From a virus, in IMG/VR virus record IMGVR_UViG_3300008450_000489, positions 1-22,993 of that record: 22,993 bases of DNA. One strand, 5' to 3'. Numbering within the stretch: position 1 is the first letter of the stretch; each line of letters begins with the position of its first letter. Below the pieces are notes generated by a model, which was not told the DNA's origin, ran no database searches, and saw only the letters and a list, made by a program, of their open reading frames with translations. Shown in pieces: positions 12,316-17,956 of this stretch. Both the position numbers and the translations under genes were made by a program.

Positions 12316-12605
12316 GAGAGGACAATCGAACCGAGGGCGACATCTGGATCAGGCTCGAGCGCGACGACCTCGAGGTCGGCAAGGAGGCAGTCGACTTGAT
12401 CGCGTGGGTCGAGGGACTTTCGCTCGGAAGCGAGGACGAACCAACCGTGACGTTCCTCGCGCACAAGGTCGGCGAGGAACTCGGGTCGAGTGAGAACATC
12501 TGGAACATCTCGGTCAAGCGGCTTCGCGCTCTCTGCGACGCAGCAGAGGCCATGCACAAGGTCGGCGTCCAGCAGTTCGACGCGCACGAAGGGAGCGCCA
12601 AGTGA
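12312..12605 (+). CDS. Acidic hypothetical protein
   Basis: 97 residues from the ATG of an ATGA overlap. It is acidic and helical: IWIRLERDDLEVGKEAVDLI, then TFLAHKVGEELGSSENIWN, then SVKRLRALCDAAEAMHKVGV. No enzyme motif or membrane segment. The strict overlaps with the lysozyme-like gene and the Gp157-like gene show a single coupled operon. The function is unknown. Confidence 0.6.
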   Translation: MREDNRTEGDIWIRLERDDLEVGKEAVDLIAWVEGLSLGSEDEPTVTFLAHKVGEELGSSENIWNISVKRLRALCDAAEAMHKVGVQQFDAHEGSAK

Positions 12606-13126
12606 AACAAACGCTCTACAACATCGCCGACGATCTCCGCGCACTCGAGGCGCTTCTCGTCGAGGCTGGCGGCGACATCTCCTCACCGGAGGCGCTCGCC
12701 GCAGTCGAGGCGTGGGAGGCCGAACTCTCGACCAACCTCTCCGGCAAGATCGACAACTACTGCGGCCTTATCACCGAGATCGAGGTCCGCGCGGCCGCAA
12801 GGCAGGCCGAGTCGGATCGCCTTCGCGATCTTGCTCGCGTCGACGAGAACGCGGCGAAGGCGCTCCGGGAGCGGCTGCTCTTCGTCCTCCAGACGAGGAA
12901 CGTCCCGAAGGTCGACACCGAGCGATTCAGAGTCAGCGTCTCGCGGAACGGCGGCAAGGCTCCACTCGACATCCGTGTTGGTGCCGACGAACTTCCCGCG
13001 TGGGCCGTCAAGCGAAAGACCGTCGTCGAGACGGACAAGGACGCGATCCGCGCTCGGCTTGAATCCGGAGAGGCGCTTCCGTTCGCGTCGCTGATGGAGC
13101 GAGGATCGAGGCTAGTCATCCGATGA
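12602..13126 (+). CDS. Siphovirus Gp157-like protein
   Basis: 174 residues from the GTG of a GTGA overlap. The order of features matches Gp157: an N-terminal helix with acidic residues (LYNIADDLRALEALLVEAGG), a central coiled coil (KIDNYCGLITEIEVRAAARQ to ALRERLLFVLQTRNV), then KVDTERFRVSVSRNGGKAPL and a C-terminal segment with DKDAIRARLESGEALPFASL. Family members are widespread in siphoviruses near recombination genes. Their function is not firmly established (resistance to infection has been suggested for the founding member). The family call is fairly secure. Confidence 0.8.
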   Translation: MKQTLYNIADDLRALEALLVEAGGDISSPEALAAVEAWEAELSTNLSGKIDNYCGLITEIEVRAAARQAESDRLRDLARVDENAAKALRERLLFVLQTRNVPKVDTERFRVSVSRNGGKAPLDIRVGADELPAWAVKRKTVVETDKDAIRARLESGEALPFASLMERGSRLVIR

Positions 13127-13368
13127 ACTCGATCGACACCCGAAGGCCGTATCTCTCAAAGCACGTTCGCGCAGGACTCGGCGAGATCCTCTCTCGGACT
13201 CACGCCGAGACTGACGACGAACTCGACGCGCTGCGATGGCTTCGCCGCACCCTCGACCGTGCTACGATGCTCGCGCCGAAAGCGCACGACGCGCAGTCTC
13301 CCGGTGGGCTGGCTGGGGAGGGAAACCTCCCCGGCCGCTCAGGAGAGGAGACAGAGGAGGCAACATGA
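13123..13368 (+). CDS. Small hypothetical protein overlapping a promoter-leader
   Basis: 81 residues from an ATGA overlap. The N-terminal 50 residues (PYLSKHVRAGLGEILSRTH, DELDALRWLRRTLDRATML) look like a real helical protein. The C-terminal 30 (SPGGLAGEGNLPGRSGEETEEAT) are low-complexity because the DNA there also forms a promoter-like box and an 11-bp hairpin leader for the next gene. The coding sequence may therefore carry two functions at its 3' end. The function is unknown. Confidence 0.5.
   Translation: MNSIDTRRPYLSKHVRAGLGEILSRTHAETDDELDALRWLRRTLDRATMLAPKAHDAQSPGGLAGEGNLPGRSGEETEEAT
13240..13268 (+). promoter_or_regulatory. Candidate internal promoter for the 13365 operon
   Basis: CTTCGC (13240-13245), 17 bases, TACGAT (13263-13268), followed by a 97-base leader. 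The -10 differs by one base from the TAGGAT boxes proposed at 8819 and 11157. It lies inside the 13123 gene. Confidence 0.4.
13311..13336 (+). promoter_or_regulatory. Leader hairpin 5 (divergent) with GAAA tetraloop
   Basis: GGCTGGGGAGG (13311-13321), GAAA (13322-13325), CCTCCCCGGCC (13326-13336): an 11-bp stem with one G-T pair. No T run follows. Downstream, 13341-13359 is purine-rich with several GGA triplets, GAGACA at 13348-13353 and AGGAGG as Shine-Dalgarno for ATG 13365. It shares GAGACA with leaders 1-4 but has a different loop. Confidence 0.5.
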
Positions 13369-13565
13369 AGACACAAGAACCACGAAACCCGCGCTTCGGA
13401 TACGTCGGCCGCAACGTCTTCGAGGGCGATCGCATCTACCTTGAGCGCGATGGAGTCGAACTCGGCTTCATCGACTTCAAGCGCATTCCGCATGACGTTC
13501 GCGTGTCGATCGTCCTCGCATTCGACAAGGACATCCGCATCTCGCGGAGAGAGGAGGAGCGATGA
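13365..13565 (+). CDS. Small hypothetical protein
   Basis: 66 residues. ATG 13365 follows a strong AGGAGG and forms an ATGA overlap with the previous stop; the frame open from 13236 is a shadow. Compact and probably beta-rich: GYVGRNVFEGDRIYLERD, GVELGFIDFKRI, VSIVLAFDKDIRISR. It could be a small SH3-like or OB-like fold, but that is a guess. It is followed at once by an HTH regulator through another ATGA overlap. Confidence 0.6.
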   Translation: MKTQEPRNPRFGYVGRNVFEGDRIYLERDGVELGFIDFKRIPHDVRVSIVLAFDKDIRISRREEER

Positions 13566-13870
13566 ACCGCAGAATCTCGAAGTCGATCGAGAATCCCGTC
13601 GTCCTCTCGACGAAGACGCGAGGAGAAATCGCGGTCCTCGCGTCCTCCGCTTCAAAGATCGTCTCCGCTATCTGCTATTCGGAGGAGGCTCGACGGATGC
13701 ACGGACCGACAGCCGTCAAAATCGCGAAGGGTCGCGGATCTCTCCGCAGTCTCGCGAAACGCTGCGGACTCTCTCCGACCTATCTCTCTCTGATCCAGAA
13801 GAAGAAGACCCTCATCTCTCCGGGAGCGTTCGTCCTTCTGGTTCAGATATGCGCGGAGGTCGAGCGATGA
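13562..13870 (+). CDS. XRE/Cro-type HTH regulator (putative)
   Basis: 102 residues. Residues about 55-95 show a Cro/C1-type helix-turn-helix: RGSLRSLAKRCGLSPTYLS then LIQKKKTLISPGAFVLLVQI, where SLAKRCGLS is helix 2 and SPTYLSLIQKKK the recognition helix. The N-terminal 50 residues are a basic, Ser-rich extension. It is a candidate for binding the palindromes at 8824, 10321 or 11069. No integrase is seen, so it need not be a lysogeny repressor. Confidence 0.7.
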   Translation: MNRRISKSIENPVVLSTKTRGEIAVLASSASKIVSAICYSEEARRMHGPTAVKIAKGRGSLRSLAKRCGLSPTYLSLIQKKKTLISPGAFVLLVQICAEVER

Positions 13871-14208
13871 GCGACAAGGCATACCGACGTCGCGACCTCG
13901 ATCCTCCGCCGCCGAACTCGCTCTTCTCTCTCGTCGATCCTCCGAGATCGACGGCGCAACAGCGGACGAGATGGAACACGCAGGACGCGGCATACGCGAC
14001 GCGCGACGGAACGCAGGCCGCGGCGATCCTCGTCTCGATCCAACAGTCTCCGGCGACGTGCGACGAGATCGAGCAGCGTCTCGAGATGACGCACCAGAGC
14101 GCGAGCGCTGCTATCAATCAACTCATGCGAGCCGGGGCGATCGTCGCGAACGGCTCGAGGAAGACTCGGAGCGGACGATCCGCTCGAGTATGGGAGGCAC
14201 GGCCATGA
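13867..14208 (+). CDS. Winged-HTH DNA-binding protein (MarR-like, putative)
   Basis: 113 residues from an ATGA overlap; the longer frame from 13441 is a shadow. After a Pro/Arg-rich N-terminus (YRRRDLDPPPPNSLFSL), residues about 55-112 form a winged helix: SPATCDEIEQRLEMTHQS is the helix-turn-helix, ASAAINQLMRAGAIVANG the recognition helix and start of wing, and KTRSGRSARVWEA the wing strand. Phage proteins of this form are usually small regulators. It follows the XRE-like gene directly, so two DNA-binding proteins share one transcript. Confidence 0.7.
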   Translation: MSDKAYRRRDLDPPPPNSLFSLVDPPRSTAQQRTRWNTQDAAYATRDGTQAAAILVSIQQSPATCDEIEQRLEMTHQSASAAINQLMRAGAIVANGSRKTRSGRSARVWEARP

Positions 14209-14546
14209 CGACATCATCGGACAGATACAGCGGAGAAACCGGACTCGCTCGAATCAATGGAGTCATCGACTACCTCCTCGAGTTGCAAGGCGAAGTCGAC
14301 AACGACGAAAGACAGCACCTCGAGATCATGATCGCAGACCTACGGCAGGCCGTGATGTGCGTTCGCGCCGCGGAGTATCGCGCGAAGTGCGCTGTCGAGG
14401 AACGCGACGAGGCGAGGCGGTGGCTTTGCCATGTTCTTGCCAAGCCAACCTCGGTGATGGGGCTTGCCGTTCCAGGAAACGGCACGAAGCATGATTTTGC
14501 AAAGGAGCAGGGCTGGGACTGCTTTGAGGAGCCGAAAGCCAAATGA
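14205..14546 (+). CDS. Hypothetical protein with compositionally foreign 3' end
   Basis: 113 residues. The first 75 are helical and acidic (ARINGVIDYLLELQGEVDND, EIMIADLRQAVMCVRAAEYR) with phage-like codons. From about 14410 codon use changes (TTT, TTG, CTT, CCA, GCA) and stays changed through the following methyltransferase gene, suggesting a recombination joint inside this gene. The C-terminal AVPGNGTKHDFAKEQGWDCF looks like a short separate module. No family is recognised. Confidence 0.6.
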   Translation: MTTSSDRYSGETGLARINGVIDYLLELQGEVDNDERQHLEIMIADLRQAVMCVRAAEYRAKCAVEERDEARRWLCHVLAKPTSVMGLAVPGNGTKHDFAKEQGWDCFEEPKAK

Positions 14547-15853
14547 AATACATGAGCGTCTGCTCTGGCATTGAGGCCGCGAGTGTGGCTTGGCATCATC
14601 TCGGCTGGGAACCTGTCGCGTTCAGCGAGATAGAAGCGTTCCCGAGCGCGGTACTCGCGCATAGATTTCCTAACGTTCCTAACTACGGAGACATGACGAA
14701 GTATGCAACTTGGCCCATCAAACCCGGATCGGTTGACCTTCTGGTTGGAGGAACGCCATGTCAATCTTTCTCCGTCGCAGGACTCCGGCAAGGATTGTCC
14801 GACCCACGCGGAGGACTCATGCTCACCTATCTTGAGATCGCTTGTCGTTTACGGCCTAGATGGCTTGTCTGGGAGAACGTCCCCGGCGTCCTGTCATCGG
14901 GGAGCGGACGGGATCTTGGTGCCTTCCTCGGGGCGTTGGGGGAACTGGGGTATGGGTGGGCCTACCGGGTGTTGGACGCTCAATGGGTCAGAACACAACG
15001 GCATCCCCGTGCCGTGCCGCAAAGCCGGCGACGTGTGTTCGTTGTCGGATGTCTTGGAGACGGGGCCGCTGCCGCCGCGGTTCTCTTTGAGCGCGAAAGC
15101 GTGCAGCGGGATTCTGCGCCGCGCCGAGCGCCGAGGCAAGGCGCTCCCGCCGATGCTGAAGCAGGCGTTGGAGCAGGCCGCAGCGTCACAAGCCACGAAG
15201 TAGCGTCGTTCTTGGAAACAACGAGCAATGACTACAGCAGAGCGGATGGCTTCACGATGATCGGTGAGGTGTCTTCGACTATCGCAGCGCGATTCGCAAA
15301 CAGCCGCAACAACCACGAGGAATGTGTGACGCAGCCCGTCGCATCAACCCTCGGCAACCGTGGCCTGCGTTCGCACACGGAACTAGATGGTCACGGGGCG
15401 TACATCCCGCAAGCCGTTGCGCTTGATCTCTACATCGGCGCGATCACGGGCGACGTCGCGGCGACGATGGGAACGCCGGGGGCGAGCGTCAACGCCAGCG
15501 GACCGACCGTGATGCAGGCGCACGGCTTCTACAGCACGGGCGGCACGCACGGCGTGAACCAGCAGCCCGAAGTTTCGCCCCCCGTCAAGGTCGGTAGCGG
15601 CCTTGGCATTCCTTCGCCGCCGGCGGTGGCGCAAGCCATGACCGTGCGCCGCCTCACGCCCCGGGAGTGCGAACGCCTTCAGGGATTCCCCGACGACTGG
15701 ACCCTCATCCCGTGGCGGAAGAAGCCTGCCGACGAGTGTCCGGACGGGCCTAGGTACAAGGCGCTCGGTAATAGCATGGCCGTCAACTGCATGGCGTGGA
15801 TCGGGGAGCGAATCGAACGAACCGATACAGGGAAGCATGAGCAAGACGCATGA
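14543..15853 (+). CDS. DNA C5-cytosine methyltransferase
   Basis: 436 residues with the ordered motifs of C5-MTases: motif I SVCSGIEAA (5-13), motif IV GGTPCQSFSVAG with catalytic C73, motif VI ENVPG (from 111), motif VIII QSRRRVF (160-166), a long variable target-recognition region (about 175-375), motif IX RRLTPRECERLQGFPDDW, and motif X GNSMAVNCM. It would transfer a methyl group from SAM to cytosine, probably to protect phage DNA from restriction. All key residues are present. Codon use is unlike the neighbours (more GGG, TTG, CTT), suggesting recent acquisition. A second open frame (14703-15203) with gene-like codon use lies fully inside it. Confidence 0.92.
   Translation: MKYMSVCSGIEAASVAWHHLGWEPVAFSEIEAFPSAVLAHRFPNVPNYGDMTKYATWPIKPGSVDLLVGGTPCQSFSVAGLRQGLSDPRGGLMLTYLEIACRLRPRWLVWENVPGVLSSGSGRDLGAFLGALGELGYGWAYRVLDAQWVRTQRHPRAVPQSRRRVFVVGCLGDGAAAAAVLFERESVQRDSAPRRAPRQGAPADAEAGVGAGRSVTSHEVASFLETTSNDYSRADGFTMIGEVSSTIAARFANSRNNHEECVTQPVASTLGNRGLRSHTELDGHGAYIPQAVALDLYIGAITGDVAATMGTPGASVNASGPTVMQAHGFYSTGGTHGVNQQPEVSPPVKVGSGLGIPSPPAVAQAMTVRRLTPRECERLQGFPDDWTLIPWRKKPADECPDGPRYKALGNSMAVNCMAWIGERIERTDTGKHEQDA
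14703..15203 (+). CDS. Overlapping alternative-frame gene nested in the C5 methyltransferase
   Basis: 166 codons in a different plus frame, entirely inside the methyltransferase. I recognise the sequence type: FWLEERHVNLSPSQDSGKD, GRTSPASC, VPSSGRWGNWGM, CSLSDVLETG and especially FSLSAKACSGILRRAERRGK resemble conserved hypothetical proteins of phages, often found next to or within dcm-like genes. Visible support: across about 15040-15200 third positions are nearly all G or C in this frame (GTC TTG GAG ACG GGG CCG) but mixed in the methyltransferase frame. The function is unknown. The ATG at 14703 has no clear Shine-Dalgarno, so translation may start elsewhere or depend on coupling. Confidence 0.6.
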   Translation: MQLGPSNPDRLTFWLEERHVNLSPSQDSGKDCPTHAEDSCSPILRSLVVYGLDGLSGRTSPASCHRGADGILVPSSGRWGNWGMGGPTGCWTLNGSEHNGIPVPCRKAGDVCSLSDVLETGPLPPRFSLSAKACSGILRRAERRGKALPPMLKQALEQAAASQATK

Positions 15854-16052
15854 AGACCGCGAAGGACTCATCATCCGCAACGCCGAACTCCGAAGGCAGA
15901 TCGCAGCGGCAACGCGCGACGCAAACGTCCTCCGGCGCGAAGTCCACGCATGGAGATCATGGCGCGAGGGAACGGGATCTCTCGTCCGGCTCCTCGATGC
16001 CAGACGCGATACCGACCGTTCGACTGCGTTCCGGTGTATGGGCGACGATTGA
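15837..16052 (+). CDS. Small coiled-coil protein overlapping methyltransferase and RusA genes
   Basis: 71 residues from ATG 15837, 17 bases before the methyltransferase stop. The middle is a plausible helix or coiled coil (LIIRNAELRRQIAAATRDAN, VLRREVHAWRSW). The C-terminal 18 residues (from about 15997) overlap the RusA start in another frame and look less constrained. It may be a short helper or a remnant. Phage-like codon use returns at the start of this gene, marking the right edge of the foreign block. Confidence 0.5.
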   Translation: MSKTHEDREGLIIRNAELRRQIAAATRDANVLRREVHAWRSWREGTGSLVRLLDARRDTDRSTAFRCMGDD

Positions 16053-16407
16053 CGGCCTTGAGATCGGCGTCGTCCTCCCGCTACCGGATCGACGACTCTC
16101 CCCGAACTCGCGCGTCTGCTGGCAGGCGAAGGCAAGATCGGTCAAGGCGTACCGGGCATTCTCCTTTTCCCTCGCGCAGCGATACCCGAGCCGATGGAAG
16201 GCCGCGAGCGCCGAGGCGACGTTCTACTTTCGCGACAAGCGGCGAAGGGATCGAGACAACCTGCTCGCCTCTCTGAAGGCCGCATTCGACGGCATCGCTG
16301 CGGCTGGCGTCGTCGAGGACGACGCGGACTTGACGCACCTTCCCGTCCGCGTCGAGGTCGATCGGGAGAACCCGCGCGTCGAGATCATCCTCCGGAGGAC
16401 CGAATGA
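15997..16407 (+). CDS. rusA: RusA-like Holliday junction resolvase
   Basis: 136 residues from ATG 15997; an in-frame ATG at 15850 would add a Ser/Arg-rich stretch that is only the shadow of the 15837 gene. The RusA layout is clear: VVLPLPDRRLSPNSRVCW near 25-42 (the P-x-x-x-L-x-x-N segment), SVKAYRAFSFSLAQ, then the acidic core RDRDN (84-88), K94 and VVEDDADL with D108 and D109. These correspond to the family's catalytic aspartates and lysine. The enzyme resolves branched DNA before packaging and fits with the RecT-like protein in a recombination module. Confidence 0.85.
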   Translation: MPDAIPTVRLRSGVWATIDGLEIGVVLPLPDRRLSPNSRVCWQAKARSVKAYRAFSFSLAQRYPSRWKAASAEATFYFRDKRRRDRDNLLASLKAAFDGIAAAGVVEDDADLTHLPVRVEVDRENPRVEIILRRTE

Positions 16408-16547
16408 ACGACGGACTCGACGACTTGCACTCCGACCGCGAAGGTGGAATCCTTCCGACGATCCGCGAGGTCATCGGACTCTTTCTCCTCTGGCTGATCG
16501 TCATGCTCTTCCTTGCGTTCGGCCTTGCCGGATGCTTCTTCTCGTGA
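16404..16547 (+). CDS. Small single-pass membrane protein
   Basis: 47 residues from an ATGA overlap. An acidic N-terminus (NDGLDDLHSDREGG) precedes one strong hydrophobic helix (EVIGLFLLWLIVMLFLAFGL) and a tail ending AGCFFS. The lone Cys near the end may be membrane-proximal. It is the last gene before two terminator-like hairpins. It could be a holin-like or anti-superinfection protein; neither is shown by sequence. Confidence 0.6.
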   Translation: MNDGLDDLHSDREGGILPTIREVIGLFLLWLIVMLFLAFGLAGCFFS

Positions 16548-16560
16548 TCTTTTCTACCCG

Positions 16561-16593
16561 CGCGTCGTCCGGTTGTTCCGGCCGGCGCGTTTT
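16561..16593 (+). terminator. Rho-independent terminator of the early/middle operon
   Basis: CGCGTCGTCCGG (16561-16572) pairs with CCGGCCGGCGCG (16578-16589) through 12 positions with one G-T pair and one mismatch. The loop is TTGTT and TTTT follows (16590-16593). It lies 13 bases after the last stop. Confidence 0.75.
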
Positions 16594-16628
16594 CAAATAC
16601 CATCCGGTCGCCGAGCCGCCTCTCTCGG

Positions 16629-16668
16629 CACCGCGCCTTGGCCCTCGCCGGTCGAGGCGCGTGTTTTT
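16629..16668 (+). terminator. Second terminator-like hairpin
   Basis: CAC-C-GCGCCT (16629-16638, one bulged C) can pair with AGGCGCGTG (16655-16663), followed by TTTTT (16664-16668). An alternative inner stem CCTCG/CGAGG uses part of the same arm. Together with the hairpin at 16561 it makes a tandem stop between the early/middle and lysis-structural units. TACCAT at 16598-16603 between the two might be a weak -10. Otherwise the 16548-16727 gap holds nothing I can identify. Confidence 0.6.
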
Positions 16669-16727
16669 GGTCCGGCAGTAAAAGGAGCGCACCGGATCGG
16701 AACTCGCCCCATGCCGATATTTCGAGC

Positions 16728-16997
16728 ATGGCGGAAGTTCAAAAACGCGGCCTCTCCACGGCGATCGGAATCGGTCAACTCGCAACGATGATCCTCGGCT
16801 TCGGCGCGATGCTATTCTCGATGGGCGCGAAGTCCGAGCAGATCAGCGTCGCCAGGACGGACATCGACAAACTCGCCGCGACGGTGAATGACCTCGCGCG
16901 AGCGCAGGCTTCCGCCGCAGTCACGGACGCAACCCACACCCGCACCCTCGAGGACATCCAACGACGCCTACAGTCGCTCGAGTCCCGAGTCCGTTGA
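16728..16997 (+). CDS. Membrane-anchored coiled-coil protein (lysis cassette)
   Basis: 89 residues from ATG 16728; the in-frame start at 16638 lies in the terminator region. After a short N-terminus there is one transmembrane helix (AIGIGQLATMILGFGAMLFS) and then a long coiled coil (ISVARTDIDKLAATVNDLAR, TRTLEDIQRRLQSLESRVR). The topology, N-in with a periplasmic coiled coil, is that of i-spanins or holin accessory proteins. It precedes a holin by nine bases. Candidate role: inner-membrane lysis component. The ribosome-binding site is weak. Confidence 0.6.
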   Translation: MAEVQKRGLSTAIGIGQLATMILGFGAMLFSMGAKSEQISVARTDIDKLAATVNDLARAQASAAVTDATHTRTLEDIQRRLQSLESRVR

Positions 16998-17006
16998 AAG
17001 GAACCG

Positions 17007-17219
17007 ATGAACATGATCTCGAAAGCATCGTGGCGCACGACGACAACCGGAGTCCTCGCGATTCTCGTCGCCGTCGCCGGAGCGCTCAAGGCTGAACTCG
17101 ACGGCGACGTATCGACCGCGGCCGACTGGGGTGCCGTCGCCGCGGCCGTCATGGCCGGCGTCGGCCTTATCCTCGCGCGAGATGCGAAGGTGTCGAGCCA
17201 GCAGGAAGGTATCCGATGA
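17007..17219 (+). CDS. Holin (putative)
   Basis: 70 residues behind a good GAAAGGA ribosome-binding site. There are two hydrophobic segments: TTTTGVLAILVAVAGALKAEL and WGAVAAAVMAGVGLILARDA. The pattern SWRTTTTGVLAIL and GVGLILARDAKVSSQ is a common phage holin type. Holins form membrane lesions at a set time so that the muralytic enzyme reaches the wall. It is flanked by other membrane-associated small genes. The likely enzyme partner is the lysozyme-like protein at 11908, which is far away, or a gene outside the window. Confidence 0.75.
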   Translation: MNMISKASWRTTTTGVLAILVAVAGALKAELDGDVSTAADWGAVAAAVMAGVGLILARDAKVSSQQEGIR

Positions 17220-17419
17220 CGGTGACGGACGTCGACGTCGCGCTCGACTACCGCCGGCGACTTCTCGCAGCGGACGATCGCGTCGATCGGCTCCGCATCC
17301 TCTCCGACGCTCCGCTCTTTACGTTCTGGCACGACGTCCGCGAGGAGGTCAAGAAGGCCGCGGACGACATCGAGGCGCTTCGCGCTCGCGTCCGTGCGCT
17401 CGAGGGCGAGGATGCCTGA
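17216..17419 (+). CDS. Small helical protein in the lysis cassette
   Basis: 67 residues from an ATGA overlap with the holin. Mostly helical, with a basic first half (DYRRRLLAADDRVDRLRIL) and a coiled-coil second half (EEVKKAADDIEALRARVRAL). It contains an aromatic LFTFWHDV segment. No membrane helix. It may be an antiholin or a structural helper by position only; no family is recognised. Confidence 0.55.
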   Translation: MTVTDVDVALDYRRRLLAADDRVDRLRILSDAPLFTFWHDVREEVKKAADDIEALRARVRALEGEDA

Positions 17420-17579
17420 CTTCCTCGCGCGTATCGTCCTCGGTGTACTCGACTGGCTCGCAGGGCGCGTCGAGGCTGGAAGGAAGGCAACCGATGCAGA
17501 GAAAGATCCGAACCTACTCCGTCGCGCTGGCGCTCGGATTCGCGAGCGGATGCGGTCCTCGAACGATCCTCGTCCCTGA
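17412..17579 (+). CDS. Small amphipathic protein, partner of nested lipoprotein
   Basis: 55 residues from ATG 17412, overlapping the previous gene by eight bases. The first 20 residues (FLARIVLGVLDWLAGRV) form an amphipathic or weakly membrane-inserting helix; the rest is basic (LRRAGARIRERMRSS). A lipoprotein gene starts inside it in the +1 frame at 17494. Such nesting recalls Rz/Rz1 spanin pairs, although this protein is much shorter than lambda Rz and has no clear transmembrane helix. The function is uncertain. Confidence 0.55.
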   Translation: MPDFLARIVLGVLDWLAGRVEAGRKATDAEKDPNLLRRAGARIRERMRSSNDPRP

Positions 17580-17718
17580 GTCCTCGCCGATCCGAGTCGG
17601 TCCCGGCGTTGTCGGTCGCGTCTACGTCCGCGAGGCTGGCGAGTGGACTCTCTCGGCGAACGAAGTCGAGATCCCGGAGGGTACGTTCATCGTGCCGCCG
17701 TCCTATGTCGAGGAGTAG
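17494..17718 (+). CDS. Predicted lipoprotein (o-spanin-like)
   Basis: 74 residues from ATG 17494 behind AAGGAAGG; the longer frame from 17131 is a shadow. The N-terminus is a signal peptide (KIRTYSVALALGFASGC) ending in a lipobox-like ASGC with Cys 20, though -3 is Ala rather than Leu. The mature part is short and beta-like (TILVPESSPIRVGPGVVGRV) and ends PEGTFIVPPSYVEE. Nested by 86 bases in the preceding gene. An outer-membrane spanin partner is the simplest reading and would imply a Gram-negative host. Confidence 0.65.
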   Translation: MQRKIRTYSVALALGFASGCGPRTILVPESSPIRVGPGVVGRVYVREAGEWTLSANEVEIPEGTFIVPPSYVEE

Positions 17719-17956
17719 GGCGAGAAGCAGGATCGGCAAGGTCGACGTCGAAGGAGAACTCGGCGTCCGGTGGCTGACGACGGGGGACGTCGCGAAGCGT
17801 CTCGGCGTCGCAATGCGTACCGTCTCGAAGTGGATCGACGAAGGGCGTCTCGTTGGAATCAAGTTGCCCGGATCGCGCGAGCGCCGCGTCCATCCGTCCG
17901 CGATGGAGGCGTTCGAGCGCGAGTGGGGCTTTGACCGAGCGCGAGGAAAGCGATGA
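17705..17956 (+). CDS. MerR/excisionase-type small HTH protein
   Basis: 83 residues from ATG 17705, overlapping the lipoprotein gene by 14 bases; earlier in-frame starts belong to shadows. A basic N-terminus (SRSRARSRIG) is followed by a winged-helix of the MerR/Xis type: LTTGDVAKRLGVAMRTVSKW, then IDEGRLVGIKLPGSRERRVH (the wing) and PSAMEAFEREWGF. This order of GDVAKRLGV, TVxxW, G-R-L and RRVHP is typical of excisionase/helix-turn-helix_17 domains. It is unusual between lysis and fibre genes; it may regulate the late genes. Confidence 0.8.
   Translation: MSRSRARSRIGKVDVEGELGVRWLTTGDVAKRLGVAMRTVSKWIDEGRLVGIKLPGSRERRVHPSAMEAFEREWGFDRARGKR

Noticed and set aside
16671-16696. TCCGG/CCGGA pair with AAGGAG in a 16-nt loop before the 16728 gene as a sixth leader hairpin
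   Set aside because: The loop is far too long, the spacing to ATG is 31 bases and GAGACA is absent.
16711-16791. Alternative start and short frame upstream of the coiled-coil membrane protein
   Set aside because: It encodes a 26-residue Arg-rich peptide without features; the 16728 frame has a clear membrane helix and coiled coil.
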